This document shows positions 26,024 through 34,320 of a stretch of DNA of 64,000 nucleotides, one piece after another. Below the pieces are notes generated by a model, which was not told the DNA's origin, did not search any database, and was given only the letters and a program-made list of their open reading frames with translations. Numbering within the stretch: position 1 is the stretch's first letter; each line of letters starts with the position of its first letter. Source of the stretch: CALEMW01 sp964343835 (GTDB lineage: Bacteria; Krumholzibacteriota; Krumholzibacteriia; LZORAL124-64-63). The position numbers and the translations under genes were made by a program. The stretch covers positions 1-64,000 of the forward strand of contig CAYFKR010000015.1 of the NCBI GenBank assembly GCA_964343835.1, given 5' to 3'.

Positions 26024-26656
26024 GTGCTGCCTTGGCGCTACATCGTGGTCGAGGGTGTGATCGGGGCCGGCAAGACCAGCCTCACCAAGCTCCTTGCGAG
26101 CCGCCTGAACGCACAGGTGAACCTTGAGGTCGTGGAGGAGAATCCCTTCCTCGGCAAGTTCTACCAGGACCGTTCGGCCTACGCCTTCCAGACCCAGATC
26201 TTCTTCCTGCTCAGCCGCTACCGGCAGCAGCAGGCCCTCAAGCAGCAGGAGCTGTTCACCAGCGCCATGGTCTCGGACTACCTCTTCGCCAAGGACAGGA
26301 TCTTCGCGAACCTGAACCTGAACGACGACGAGCTGTCCCTCTACGACCAGATGGCCACGATCCTGGAACAGCACGTGCTGCGGCCGGACCTGGTGATCTT
26401 CCTGCAGGCCAGCACCGACGTGCTGATGGAACGCATCGGCATCCGCGGCCGGGCCTTCGAGCGCGACATGAACCGCGACTACATCGATGCGCTCAACGGC
26501 GCCTACAGTTACTTTTTCCATCACTACCGCGAGACGCCGCTGCTGGTGGTCAACACCAACGGTTTCGACTTCGTGAACGTGCCCCGGGATTTCGAGCTGC
26601 TCTACTCGCAGCTGGGCGAGACCTTCCAGGGCACCCGGTTCTTCGCTCCCGCCTAG
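26024..26656 (+). CDS. Deoxyadenosine/deoxyguanosine kinase-type deoxynucleoside kinase
   Basis: 210 residues from GTG at 26024, chosen for GAAAGGA six bases upstream; an alternative TTG at 25991 overlaps the folK stop. Salvage enzyme phosphorylating deoxynucleosides. P-loop VEGVIGAGKTSLTKLL, the substrate-site EENPFLGKFYQDR and AFQTQIFFLLSRY, DLVIFLQASTDVLMERI, and the LID arginines in RGRAFERDM are all in place. The family covers dAK, dGK and dCK; which base is preferred cannot be told. Next to folK and panB, an arrangement also seen in other bacteria. Confidence 0.87.
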   Translation: MLPWRYIVVEGVIGAGKTSLTKLLASRLNAQVNLEVVEENPFLGKFYQDRSAYAFQTQIFFLLSRYRQQQALKQQELFTSAMVSDYLFAKDRIFANLNLNDDELSLYDQMATILEQHVLRPDLVIFLQASTDVLMERIGIRGRAFERDMNRDYIDALNGAYSYFFHHYRETPLLVVNTNGFDFVNVPRDFELLYSQLGETFQGTRFFAPA

Positions 26657-26672
26657 GGGAAAGGACGTCGCC

Positions 26673-27557
26673 ATGGCTCGGCCGGCCACCCTCGGCCTCT
26701 TCGGCCGCAAGAAACGCAAGGGCGAGAAGATCGTCCTACTGACCGCCTACGACCTCACGAGCGCTTCCATCGCCGGCAAGGCCGGGGTGGATGCGCTGCT
26801 GGTGGGGGATTCGGTCGGCATGGTCGTGCTGGGCCACGAGTCGACCCTGCCGGTGACCGTGGACGACATGGTGCGCCACACCGCCGCGGTGGTCCGGGCC
26901 AAGCCCGGCGTGCCGATCATCGCCGACATGCCCTACGGCAGCTTCCACGTCTCTCCCGAGGAGACGGTGGCCCACGCCCTGCGCCTGGTGAAGGAGGGCG
27001 GCGCCCACGCCGTGAAGGTGGAGGGCGGCCGCAAGCGCGAGGCCGTGATCCGGGCGCTGCTGGACGCCGAGATCCCCGTCATGGGCCACCTGGGCCTCAC
27101 GCCCCAGTCCGTGAACCGGCTGGGCGGCTACAAGGTCCAGGGCCGGGGACGCGGTGCCGCGGACACCCTGAAGGACGAGGCTGCCTTCCTGGAAGAGGTG
27201 GGCTGCTTCGCCATGGTCCTCGAGTGCATCCCGGCGCCCCTGGCCGAGGACGTGAGCCGGAGCCTGACGATCCCCACCATCGGCATCGGCGCCGGCGCGG
27301 GCTGCGACGGCCAGGTCCTCGTGTTCCACGACATGCTGGGCCTGTTCGACGGCCTCGCCCCGAGCTTCGTGAAGCGGTACGCCGAATTGGGCGCCGCGGC
27401 CGAGGAGGCCGTCGCCCGCTATGCGGAGGAGGTCCGCAGCGGAGCGTTCCCCGGTTCCGAGCACTCCTTCGACCTCGAGGACGCCGCGGCCGCCAACCTG
27501 GACCCGGCGGGACAGCAGGGCTACCTGTCGTCCCTCGACGCCGAACGCGAGGACTGA
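26673..27557 (+). CDS. panB: 3-methyl-2-oxobutanoate hydroxymethyltransferase
   Basis: Makes ketopantoate from alpha-ketoisovalerate and methylene-tetrahydrofolate, first step of pantothenate synthesis. 294 residues. Signatures: LLTAYDLTSASIAGKAGVDA, LLVGDSVGMVVLGH, MPYGSFHVSPEE, VKVEGG, MGHLGLTPQSV, the catalytic-Glu segment ECIPAPLA and TIGIGAGAGCDGQVLV. Strong Shine-Dalgarno GGGGAAAGGA. Directly followed by panC. Confidence 0.97.
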   Translation: MARPATLGLFGRKKRKGEKIVLLTAYDLTSASIAGKAGVDALLVGDSVGMVVLGHESTLPVTVDDMVRHTAAVVRAKPGVPIIADMPYGSFHVSPEETVAHALRLVKEGGAHAVKVEGGRKREAVIRALLDAEIPVMGHLGLTPQSVNRLGGYKVQGRGRGAADTLKDEAAFLEEVGCFAMVLECIPAPLAEDVSRSLTIPTIGIGAGAGCDGQVLVFHDMLGLFDGLAPSFVKRYAELGAAAEEAVARYAEEVRSGAFPGSEHSFDLEDAAAANLDPAGQQGYLSSLDAERED

Positions 27558-27561
27558 GCCC

Positions 27562-28434
27562 GTGGACCTGATCTCCCGCCGCGCCGACCTCGGCCGCCTG
27601 GACGCGCTGCGCGAGCGGGGCCCCCTGGCATTCGTCCCCACCATGGGCGCGCTCCACGAGGGGCATCTTTCGCTGGTGCGACGGGCCCGTGAGGTGGGTC
27701 CCGTGGTCGTGTCCATCTTCGTCAACCCGACCCAGTTCGGCCCCGGCGAGGACTTCGACCGCTACCCGCGCACCCTCGAGGCCGACATGGCCATGCTGGA
27801 ACCCCTGGGCGTCGAAGCCGTCTTCGCGCCGCCGGTGGAGGACATGTATGCCAGGCCCGACGGGACGTCGGTGACCGCCGGTGCCCGCGCCGACGTGCTC
27901 TGCGGAGCGCGCAGGGCCGGCCACTTCGACGGCGTGGTCACGGTGGTGGCCAAGCTCTTCAACATGGTGCGCCCCGACGTGGCGGTCTTCGGCCGCAAGG
28001 ACGCCCAGCAGTGCCTGGTGATCGACGCCATGGTGCGCGACCTGGGCATGGACGTGCGCCTGATCGACGCCCCGACGATCCGCGAGGACGACGGCCTGGC
28101 CATGTCGTCCCGCAATCGCTACCTGGAGGGGGAGGACCGTACCCGCGCCCTCTGCCTCAAGCGCGCCCTCGACGCCACCCGCCGCGCCCTCGATGAGGGT
28201 GAGCGCGACACGCAGGCCCTGGAGGACGTGATGGCCCTGCACCTGGCGCCCGCCGACGTGGTGGACTACGCCGAGGTCCGCACGGTGCCCGACCTCGAAC
28301 GGCCCGACACCGCTGCGGGCCGCCTGCTCCTGGCCGCGGCCGCCCACGTGGGCGGCGCCCGGCTGATCGACAACCTGAGCCTCTCGGTGGACGGTGACGC
28401 CGTCGTCGAGACGCCCCTACTGGAGGACCGATGA
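27562..28434 (+). CDS. panC: Pantothenate synthetase
   Basis: Condenses pantoate and beta-alanine with ATP. 290 residues. VPTMGALHEGHLSLVRRAR contains the HxGH motif; FVNPTQFGPGEDFDRYPRTL, GHFDGVVTVVAKLFNMV, FGRKDAQQCLVI and the MSSRNRYL loop are intact. GTG at 27562, 4 bp after panB. Overlaps the glmU-N-like gene as ATGA. panD and panE are not seen nearby. Confidence 0.97.
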   Translation: MDLISRRADLGRLDALRERGPLAFVPTMGALHEGHLSLVRRAREVGPVVVSIFVNPTQFGPGEDFDRYPRTLEADMAMLEPLGVEAVFAPPVEDMYARPDGTSVTAGARADVLCGARRAGHFDGVVTVVAKLFNMVRPDVAVFGRKDAQQCLVIDAMVRDLGMDVRLIDAPTIREDDGLAMSSRNRYLEGEDRTRALCLKRALDATRRALDEGERDTQALEDVMALHLAPADVVDYAEVRTVPDLERPDTAAGRLLLAAAAHVGGARLIDNLSLSVDGDAVVETPLLEDR

Positions 28435-29180
28435 CCGATCGAAACGCCTCCCTGCAGGCCGTCGTGCTGGCGGCCGGCAAGGGTACCCGCATGAAATCCG
28501 ACCTGCCCAAGGTGCTCCATGAGATGGCGGGCCGCTCCCTGCTGGATCACGTGCTGGGCGCCGTCCGCGACGCCGACATCCCCCGGTCCATCGTGGTGGT
28601 GGGCCACCAGGCGGATCGCGTACGCGAGGCCGCCGCGGCCGACGACCTGGCCTTCGTGCTGCAGGAGCCCCAGCTGGGCACCGGCCACGCCGTGCAGGTG
28701 ACCGTGGACGACCTGGAGCGCGGCGGCTGGACCGTGATCCTGGCCGGCGACGTGCCCCTGCTGAGGGCCGCCACCGTGCGCCGCCTGGTGGACGAGACGG
28801 TGGCCTCGGGCGTGAGCGCTTCGGTGCTGACCTGCGTGGTGGACGACGCCGGCGCCTACGGCCGCATCGTGAAGAACGCCGACGGCGGCCTCGAGGGCAT
28901 CGTCGAGGCCCGGGACTGCTCGCCGGAGCAGCTGGCCATCGGCGAGTACAACACCGGCGTGTTCTGCTTCCGCACCGACGACATGGTCGACGCTTTGGCG
29001 AAGCTGGACACCGACAACGACCAGGGCGAGTACTACCTGACCGACACCATCGCCCACCTCGTGGCCGACGGGAAACCCGTGCAGGCCGTGAGCATCGACG
29101 ACCCCGACGAGGTCGTGGGCATCAACACGGTGGACGAGCTGGCCGCGGCCGAGGCCATCTGGAACCGCCGCGAGGCCTGA
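28431..29180 (+). CDS. GlmU N-terminal-type UDP-GlcNAc pyrophosphorylase lacking the acetyltransferase domain
   Basis: 249 residues. AVVLAAGKGTRMKSDLPKVL is the uridyltransferase signature. EPQLGTGHAVQVT, ILAGDVPLLRAATV, AYGRIVKN, the GEYNTGVFCF segment and DNDQGEYYLTDTIAHLVADG match the GlmU first domain residue by residue. The left-handed beta-helix acetyltransferase half (about 200 further residues in GlmU) is absent and the frame ends in a clean stop followed by another gene, so this is a stand-alone pyrophosphorylase. Likely forms UDP-GlcNAc for peptidoglycan and lipid A. A separate glucosamine-1-phosphate acetyltransferase would be needed elsewhere. Confidence 0.82.
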   Translation: MTDRNASLQAVVLAAGKGTRMKSDLPKVLHEMAGRSLLDHVLGAVRDADIPRSIVVVGHQADRVREAAAADDLAFVLQEPQLGTGHAVQVTVDDLERGGWTVILAGDVPLLRAATVRRLVDETVASGVSASVLTCVVDDAGAYGRIVKNADGGLEGIVEARDCSPEQLAIGEYNTGVFCFRTDDMVDALAKLDTDNDQGEYYLTDTIAHLVADGKPVQAVSIDDPDEVVGINTVDELAAAEAIWNRREA

Positions 29181-29191
29181 GGAGGAACGCC

Positions 29192-29695
29192 GTGGACCGC
29201 CTGTTCACCCCCTGGCGTCTGGACTACGTGAAGGGCGAACGCACCCATGAGGACTGCGTGTTCTGCGGCTGTCAGCTCGGCGACGACGCCGAGGAGCACA
29301 TCCTGCACCGATCCCGGCACTGGTTCGTGATCCTCAACCGCTTCCCCTATACCGGCGGCCACCTGCTGCTGGTGCTGAACCGGCACGAGGGATCGCTGAC
29401 CGCCTGCACGCCGGAGGAGGTCCACGACATGAGCCGCTTGCTGTCGGCCATGGAGCGGACCCTGCGCCGAGCCTACGAACCCCACGGCATCAACTGCGGC
29501 TACAACGGAGGCGCCGGCGCCGGCGCCGGGATCCCCGGCCACTTCCACATCCACATGCTGCCGCGCTGGCGGGGCGACACCAACTTCATGACCGTCGTGA
29601 GCGACACCCGCGTGATCCCCGAGAGGCTGGAGGACACGGCGGCCCGCGTGCGTCCGCTGCTGGCGGAGGAGCTGGCGGGGCTGGACCTGGAATGA
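29192..29695 (+). CDS. HIT-family (Ap4A phosphorylase-like) nucleotide hydrolase/transferase
   Basis: 167 residues. LFTPWRLDYVKGERTHEDC begins the family, with a CxxC pair (CVFCGC). FPYTGGHLLLVLNRHEGSL and the histidine triad GIPGHFHIHMLPRW (HFHIH) follow. The N-terminal segment resembles the bacterial Ap4A phosphorylase/ADP-sulfurylase-like branch of the HIT superfamily. Natural substrate unknown. GTG start with GAGGAGGA upstream. Ends in an ATGA overlap with the next gene. Confidence 0.85.
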   Translation: MDRLFTPWRLDYVKGERTHEDCVFCGCQLGDDAEEHILHRSRHWFVILNRFPYTGGHLLLVLNRHEGSLTACTPEEVHDMSRLLSAMERTLRRAYEPHGINCGYNGGAGAGAGIPGHFHIHMLPRWRGDTNFMTVVSDTRVIPERLEDTAARVRPLLAEELAGLDLE

Positions 29696-30144
29696 GGGCG
29701 GGCACCGTCGTCCTCTGGGTGATCGTGGCGGCCGCATTGATCTCCGTGGGTCTGGGGACCGTCCATCGCCGCGGCGATCGACCGGCGCCTGATCCGGCAC
29801 CCGGGACCGTGACGGGCTCCATGGCCGGCGATAGGCTCGTTCATCTGTCCGTCCTCAACGGCACCGACATTCCGGGCCTGGCCGCTGACGTGAGCCTGGC
29901 CCTGGGGCGTGTCGACGCCGCGGCGGATCGCTTCGGCAACGCTCCCCACGACACCTTCACCCGTTCCCTGCTGGTGAACCGGACGCTGTCGGATGACGAG
30001 GCTCGCGCCCTGGCGGCCCGTCTGGGCGGCATCCCCGTGATCCTGGAGTATGCCGCCGAGGCGACGGTGGAGGCCGTCCTGGTCCTGGGCGCCGATCACC
30101 GGAACGTCACCGACGCCCTGGAACTGGCCCCGGCTGCTCCCTGA
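29692..30144 (+). CDS. Membrane-anchored protein with LytR C-terminal (LytR_C-like) domain
   Basis: 150 residues. One N-terminal membrane helix (about 5-22), a short proline-rich linker, then a domain beginning HLSVLNGTDIPGLAADVSLAL, the V.VLNGT.. pattern of LytR_C domains. It ends with VEAVLVLGADHRNVTDALEL. In LCP proteins this domain follows the phosphotransferase; here it stands alone. Probably an envelope protein; function not known. Translationally coupled to the HIT gene. Confidence 0.6.
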   Translation: MRAGTVVLWVIVAAALISVGLGTVHRRGDRPAPDPAPGTVTGSMAGDRLVHLSVLNGTDIPGLAADVSLALGRVDAAADRFGNAPHDTFTRSLLVNRTLSDDEARALAARLGGIPVILEYAAEATVEAVLVLGADHRNVTDALELAPAAP

Positions 30145-30235
30145 GCCGGGCGGAAGCGGAATTCTCTGGTCCGGACGCCGCCGACCGCGTACCATGGACG
30201 GTCGAGCCGGACGGAACGTCGGCAAGGAGGCCCCC

Positions 30236-30502
30236 ATGCGGAAATCCCTGGGCACCGTCAGCCTGATCCTGTTCCTGGGGCTGGTGATCGGCGCCGTCTT
30301 CAGCGAGATCATCGCCCTGTTCCTGGACGAGGGCAGCATCGCCCACCAGCTCTTCGTGAGCGACCGGGAGCTGGTGAAGCTCGACGTGAAGACCCTGAAC
30401 CTCGTGGTCCTGGAGCTCAGTTTCGGCTTCAGCCTGCGATTCAACCTGATGAGCGTGGTGGGCGTCTTCGTGGCGTCGCAGTTCCTGCGCTGGTACCGCT
30501 AA
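30236..30502 (+). CDS. DUF4321 small membrane protein
   Basis: 88 residues from the ATG at 30236, with AAGGAGG five bases upstream. Two hydrophobic segments (about 8-30 and 66-84) flank a central stretch with LDVKTLNLVVLELSFGFSLRFN. This order, an acidic loop, T.D....L...FGFSL..N and a second helix, fits DUF4321. Role unknown. Eleven bases before tatA, so probably co-transcribed. A weak -10-like TACCAT lies at 30190-30195. Confidence 0.65.
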   Translation: MRKSLGTVSLILFLGLVIGAVFSEIIALFLDEGSIAHQLFVSDRELVKLDVKTLNLVVLELSFGFSLRFNLMSVVGVFVASQFLRWYR

Positions 30503-30512
30503 GGAGATCGAG

Positions 30513-30743
30513 ATGACGACGACGTTGGCCCTCATCGGCGGACTGGGCTGGCCCGAACTGCTGGTGATCGCGCTGGTGGTGCTGCTGGTCTTCGGCCCCC
30601 GCCGCCTGCCCGAGATCGCCGAGTCCTTCGGCACCTCCATCAAGAAGTTCCGCCGCGCCACCCAGGAGGCCAAGGACGAGGTCAAGCGCGAGATCGAGGC
30701 CTCGGACAAGCCCGCAGACGGGGAGAAGCGCGGGGAGGAATAG
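30513..30743 (+). CDS. tatA: Twin-arginine translocase subunit TatA/TatE
   Basis: 76 residues. Short periplasmic N-terminus, one membrane helix with GWPELLVIALVVLLVFGP, the FGP hinge, then the amphipathic helix RRLPEIAESFGTSIKKFRRA and a charged tail. This is the pore-forming TatA type. tatB and tatC are not in the window. AAGGAG lies upstream. Confidence 0.9.
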   Translation: MTTTLALIGGLGWPELLVIALVVLLVFGPRRLPEIAESFGTSIKKFRRATQEAKDEVKREIEASDKPADGEKRGEE

Positions 30744-30766
30744 CAGAACCCCGGAAAGGGCGAGCC

Positions 30767-33097
30767 GTGAACCTGGCGCAACTCCTGGATCAGCTCAAGA
30801 CGGACGACCGCTTCCTGCGCAACGTGACCCGGTGGGAGGTCCTGCCTCCTCGCCCCGCCCGCCATGCGGACTGGCCCGAGAGCCTGGACCCGCGCCTGGT
30901 GGAGGCCTTGCGGGGCGAGTCCATGAACGGCGCTCGCGAGTTCGGGCAGATTTTCGTCTCCGTCGCCAAACCGGGCAANNNNNNNNNNGTCCGCACGGCC
31001 GCGGAGAAGACGCCGTTCGTGGCCGTCACGCCCACCGCCTCGGGCAAGACCCTCTGCTACAACCTGCCGGTCCTCGACACCATCCTGAAGGATCCCCAGG
31101 CCCGTGCCCTCTACCTCTTCCCGACCAAGGCCCTCAGCCAGGACCAGATGCACGAAGTCCACGGCCTGATCACCGATGTGGGCGAGGACATCAAGACCTA
31201 CACCTTCGACGGCGACACCCCCGAGACGGCCCGTCGCGCCATCCGCAGCAGCGGTCACATCGTGGTCACCAATCCCGACATGCTGCACCAGGGCATCCTG
31301 CCCCACCACACCCTCTGGGTGAAGCTCTTCGAGAACCTGAAGTACGTGGTAGTGGACGAGGTCCACACCTACCGCGGCGTGTTCGGCAGCCACGTGGCCA
31401 ACGTGCTGCGGCGGCTGCGGCGCATCGCGAACTTCTACGGGGCGGATCCCCTGTTCATCGGGTGCAGCGCCACCATCGCCAACCCCGGCGAGCTGGCCGG
31501 CGAACTGGCGGGACGCGAGGTGCGGGTCATCGACGACAACGGCGCCCCTCAGGGGGAGAAGCACGTCGTCTTCTACAACCCGCCGGTGGTGAACCACGAG
31601 CTGGGCATCCGCCGCTCGGCGGTGAAGGAGGCCCGGTCCCTGGCCGAGCGGTTCCTGGCGGCCAAGTCGCAGCTCATCGTCTTCGCCCGGTCGCGGGCGC
31701 GGGTGGAGCTGCTGCTCACGTACCTGGAGCGGGCCGGACGCCGGGTGGGGATCAAGTCGGGGGAGGTGCGCGGCTACCGCGGCGGCTACCTGCCGACGGA
31801 ACGCCGGGCCATCGAGCGGGGCCTGCGCGACGGCACGGTGAAGGCGGTTGTCAGCACCAATGCCCTGGAGCTGGGCATCGACATCGGGCGGCTCGACGTG
31901 TGCATCATGACCGGCTACGCGGGCACCGTGGCGAGCTCGTGGCAGCAGGCGGGCCGCGCAGGCCGCAGCCAGAACCTGAGCGCGGCGATCCTGGTGGCCA
32001 CCAGCAATCCCCTGGACCAGTACGTGATCACCAACCCCGAGTGGTTCTTCGGCCGCGGCCCCGAGCACGCCGCGGTGGATCCTGACAACCTGATCATCCA
32101 GATCAGCCACCTGAAGTGCGCGGCCTTCGAGCTGCCCTTCGACGAGGGGGAGCTCTACGGCGACCGGCCGGTGGGCGAGATCCTGGACTACCTGGCCGAT
32201 CAGGGGGTGCTGCACCGTGAGGGCGACCGCTTCCACTGGATGACCGACACCTATCCCGCCGAGGACGTGTCCCTGCGCAGTGCCGCGCCCGACAACGTGG
32301 TGATTGTGGACCAGTCGCGCCCCACCGGCCTGGTGATCGGGGAGATGGACCTGTTCAGCAGCCAGGAGATGCTCCACGACGAAGCCGTCTACATCCACGG
32401 CGGCCGCCAGTACCACGTGGACAAGCTCGACTGGGACCGCCGCAAGGCCTATGTCCGCCCCGTGGACGTGGACTACTACACCGACGCCCAGCGCAAGACC
32501 GAGCTCAAGACCCTGGACCAGGACCAGTCGGAGGACCTGGGACTGGGCCGACGCGGCCTCGGCGAGATCGGCCTGGTGAGCAAGGTCACCGTCTACAAGA
32601 AGATCAAGCTGGGTACCCACGAGAACGTGGGCGCGGGGAAGGTGCACCTGCCGGAGATGGAGCTGCACACCACCTCGTTCTGGTGGGAGCTGCCCGAGGC
32701 CACCCATGCCCAGATGTCCGACGCCCGCCTGGATCTGGGCGACGCCCTGAAGGGCGTGGCCCACCTGCTGGGCAACGTGGCGCCGGCCTTCATCATGGCC
32801 GACCCCGCCGACGTGCGGACCCTGCCCATGGTCAAGTCTCCGTTCACCGACCGGCCCACGCTCTACGTCTACGACGCCTACCCGGGCGGGGTGGGCTATG
32901 CCCGACGCGTCTACCTGCAGCTGGACGAGATCGTGGGGCAGGCCCTGCGTCACCTCGAACGCTGTGGTTGCGCCGCCGGCTGTCCGTCCTGCGTGGGCGC
33001 GCCGGTGGACGTGGGCGCCACGGCCCGCGAAGGGGCCCGCTGGATCCTGGGCGCCTGGCGCGACGCGGCGCCGGCGGCCCGGGCCGACGAGGCCTGA
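30767..33097 (+). CDS. mrfA: DEAD-box helicase with DUF1998-type C-terminus (MrfA/YprA-like), interrupted by an assembly gap
   Basis: GTG start at 30767; about 776 codons counting ten Ns at 30979-30988. Motif I is TPTASGKTLCYNL, Ia LFPTKALSQDQ, II VVDEVHTYRG (DEVH), III GCSATIANP, V STNALELGIDIG, VI QQAGRAGRS. The C-terminal zinc site CGCAAGCPSCVGAP is the four-Cys motif of the YprA/MrfA family. In Bacillus subtilis MrfA works with the exonuclease MrfB in mitomycin-damage repair; the next gene is an MrfB-like protein. The segment just before the gap (ESMNGAREFGQIF and onward) does not look like the expected R..L..HQ.EA region, so the sequence near the gap may be wrong. A full family-length protein is expected in the organism. 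Confidence 0.82.
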   Translation: MNLAQLLDQLKTDDRFLRNVTRWEVLPPRPARHADWPESLDPRLVEALRGESMNGAREFGQIFVSVAKPGXXXXVRTAAEKTPFVAVTPTASGKTLCYNLPVLDTILKDPQARALYLFPTKALSQDQMHEVHGLITDVGEDIKTYTFDGDTPETARRAIRSSGHIVVTNPDMLHQGILPHHTLWVKLFENLKYVVVDEVHTYRGVFGSHVANVLRRLRRIANFYGADPLFIGCSATIANPGELAGELAGREVRVIDDNGAPQGEKHVVFYNPPVVNHELGIRRSAVKEARSLAERFLAAKSQLIVFARSRARVELLLTYLERAGRRVGIKSGEVRGYRGGYLPTERRAIERGLRDGTVKAVVSTNALELGIDIGRLDVCIMTGYAGTVASSWQQAGRAGRSQNLSAAILVATSNPLDQYVITNPEWFFGRGPEHAAVDPDNLIIQISHLKCAAFELPFDEGELYGDRPVGEILDYLADQGVLHREGDRFHWMTDTYPAEDVSLRSAAPDNVVIVDQSRPTGLVIGEMDLFSSQEMLHDEAVYIHGGRQYHVDKLDWDRRKAYVRPVDVDYYTDAQRKTELKTLDQDQSEDLGLGRRGLGEIGLVSKVTVYKKIKLGTHENVGAGKVHLPEMELHTTSFWWELPEATHAQMSDARLDLGDALKGVAHLLGNVAPAFIMADPADVRTLPMVKSPFTDRPTLYVYDAYPGGVGYARRVYLQLDEIVGQALRHLERCGCAAGCPSCVGAPVDVGATAREGARWILGAWRDAAPAARADEA
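30979..30988. other. Assembly gap (10 N)
   Basis: Ten unknown bases. The length keeps the helicase reading frame as written, but a run of exactly ten N is a common placeholder for a gap of unknown size, so the real distance is uncertain. Confidence 0.95.
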
Positions 33098-33098
33098 C

Positions 33099-34259
33099 GT
33101 GGACCTCCGCAAGCGCCTGGCGAGGCTGGAGCGCTCCGCCGTGCCCAAGGCCCCGTCCCGCGATCCCGACCCTCCACGCCATGACTTTCCCGCCGACCTG
33201 TCCGTGACGATGGAGGAGGGCCCTGCCGGCCCCGTCTGGGTCCGGGACGAGGTCCACCCCGTCGCACGGCCCGGCCACGACCCCGCCGTCCTGGCCGCGG
33301 CCCTGACTCGCCCCGTTCCTCCGGGGTTGGCGTGGGACGACGTGCTGCTGCTGGACACCGAGACCACCGGCCTGGCCGGGGGGACGGGCACCGTGCCGTT
33401 CCTGGTCGGGGTCGCCTGGTGGGAGGACGGGGACCTGAGGTGCCGCCAGTTCCTGCTGCCCGGGCCGGGCGCGGAACCGGCCATGCTTGCGGCCCTGGAA
33501 GCCCTGGCCGCCCGGTTCCCGCTCATCGCCGCCTTCAACGGACATTCCTACGACCTGCCGTTGCTGCGCACCCGCGGCATCCTGGCCCGTCGCCGGGGTC
33601 TGCTGGCGGACCACGCCACGTGGGACCTGCTGCCCCTGGCCCGTCGTCTCTGGGGGCGTCGGCTGCCCGATTGCCGCCAGGGCACGGTGGAGCGCCTCGT
33701 CCTGGAGTCGGTGCGCCCCGCGGGCGACATCCCGGGAGCCCGCATCCCCCAGGCCTGGATCGATTTCGTGAAGGACGGCGATGCCGCGGACCTGGGGGCC
33801 GTGGTGCTGCACAACGTCCTGGACATGGTGGGCATGGCCGGCATCCTCCGGTGCGGTGCGACGGCCTGTGCGGAGCGAGGCCTCGGGCCGGCCGGTTCGT
33901 CCGCCCGGGACTGGCGCGACGCCTGGTCCCTGGCCCGACTCAGCGAGGCGATCCGGGACAGGCAGCGGGAGGCGGATTGGATCCGCGCCGCCGTCGCGGA
34001 CGCCCCCGACGCCGGTGCGGTCCCGGTCTCCTTCCTCGCCGACGCCGTGCGGCTCGTGAAGCGCACCGGGGACTGGGACCTGGTGGCCTCGCTGCTCCGG
34101 CGCGCGCTGGCCGCCCTGCCGGACGAGGCCTGGCCCCACCGCGAGGCGGCCATCCTCCACGAGCACCGTCTGCGGGACCTGCCCCGGGCCCTGGAACACG
34201 CCCGCCTCTGCGGCGAACCCGACCGGGTGGAGCGCCTGGAGCGACGACTGTCGTCGTGA
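33099..34259 (+). CDS. mrfB: RNase H-like exonuclease, MrfB/YprB-like
   Basis: 386 residues from GTG at 33099, two bases after the helicase stop. The DEDD-type exonuclease core starts VLLLDTETTGLAGGTGT (Asp-x-Glu), continues with FNGHSYDLPLLRTR and ends with the HNVLDMVGMAGIL segment, giving the expected acidic set. A C-terminal helical region (about 285-386) resembles TPR-type helices. MrfB/YprB is the partner of the MrfA helicase in a nucleotide-excision pathway independent of UvrABC. The gene order mrfA-mrfB is the same as in Bacillus. Confidence 0.75.
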   Translation: MDLRKRLARLERSAVPKAPSRDPDPPRHDFPADLSVTMEEGPAGPVWVRDEVHPVARPGHDPAVLAAALTRPVPPGLAWDDVLLLDTETTGLAGGTGTVPFLVGVAWWEDGDLRCRQFLLPGPGAEPAMLAALEALAARFPLIAAFNGHSYDLPLLRTRGILARRRGLLADHATWDLLPLARRLWGRRLPDCRQGTVERLVLESVRPAGDIPGARIPQAWIDFVKDGDAADLGAVVLHNVLDMVGMAGILRCGATACAERGLGPAGSSARDWRDAWSLARLSEAIRDRQREADWIRAAVADAPDAGAVPVSFLADAVRLVKRTGDWDLVASLLRRALAALPDEAWPHREAAILHEHRLRDLPRALEHARLCGEPDRVERLERRLSS

Positions 34260-34262
34260 GCG

Positions 34263-34291
34263 TTGCACGGGTCGAGGACGGGGCTTATGAT
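34263..34291 (+). promoter_or_regulatory. Predicted sigma70-like promoter for the small winged-helix gene
   Basis: TTGCAC (34263-34268), 17-bp spacer, TATGAT (34286-34291), immediately after the mrfB stop. It separates the next gene from the mrfAB transcript. Confidence 0.55.
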
Positions 34292-34320
34292 CGTCGTCCG
34301 ACACCAACCCGGAGGACGTC

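Noticed and set aside
30107..33538. 1143-codon frame antisense to the mrfA-like region
   Set aside because: Crosses the N gap and several real genes on the other strand; low-complexity composition.
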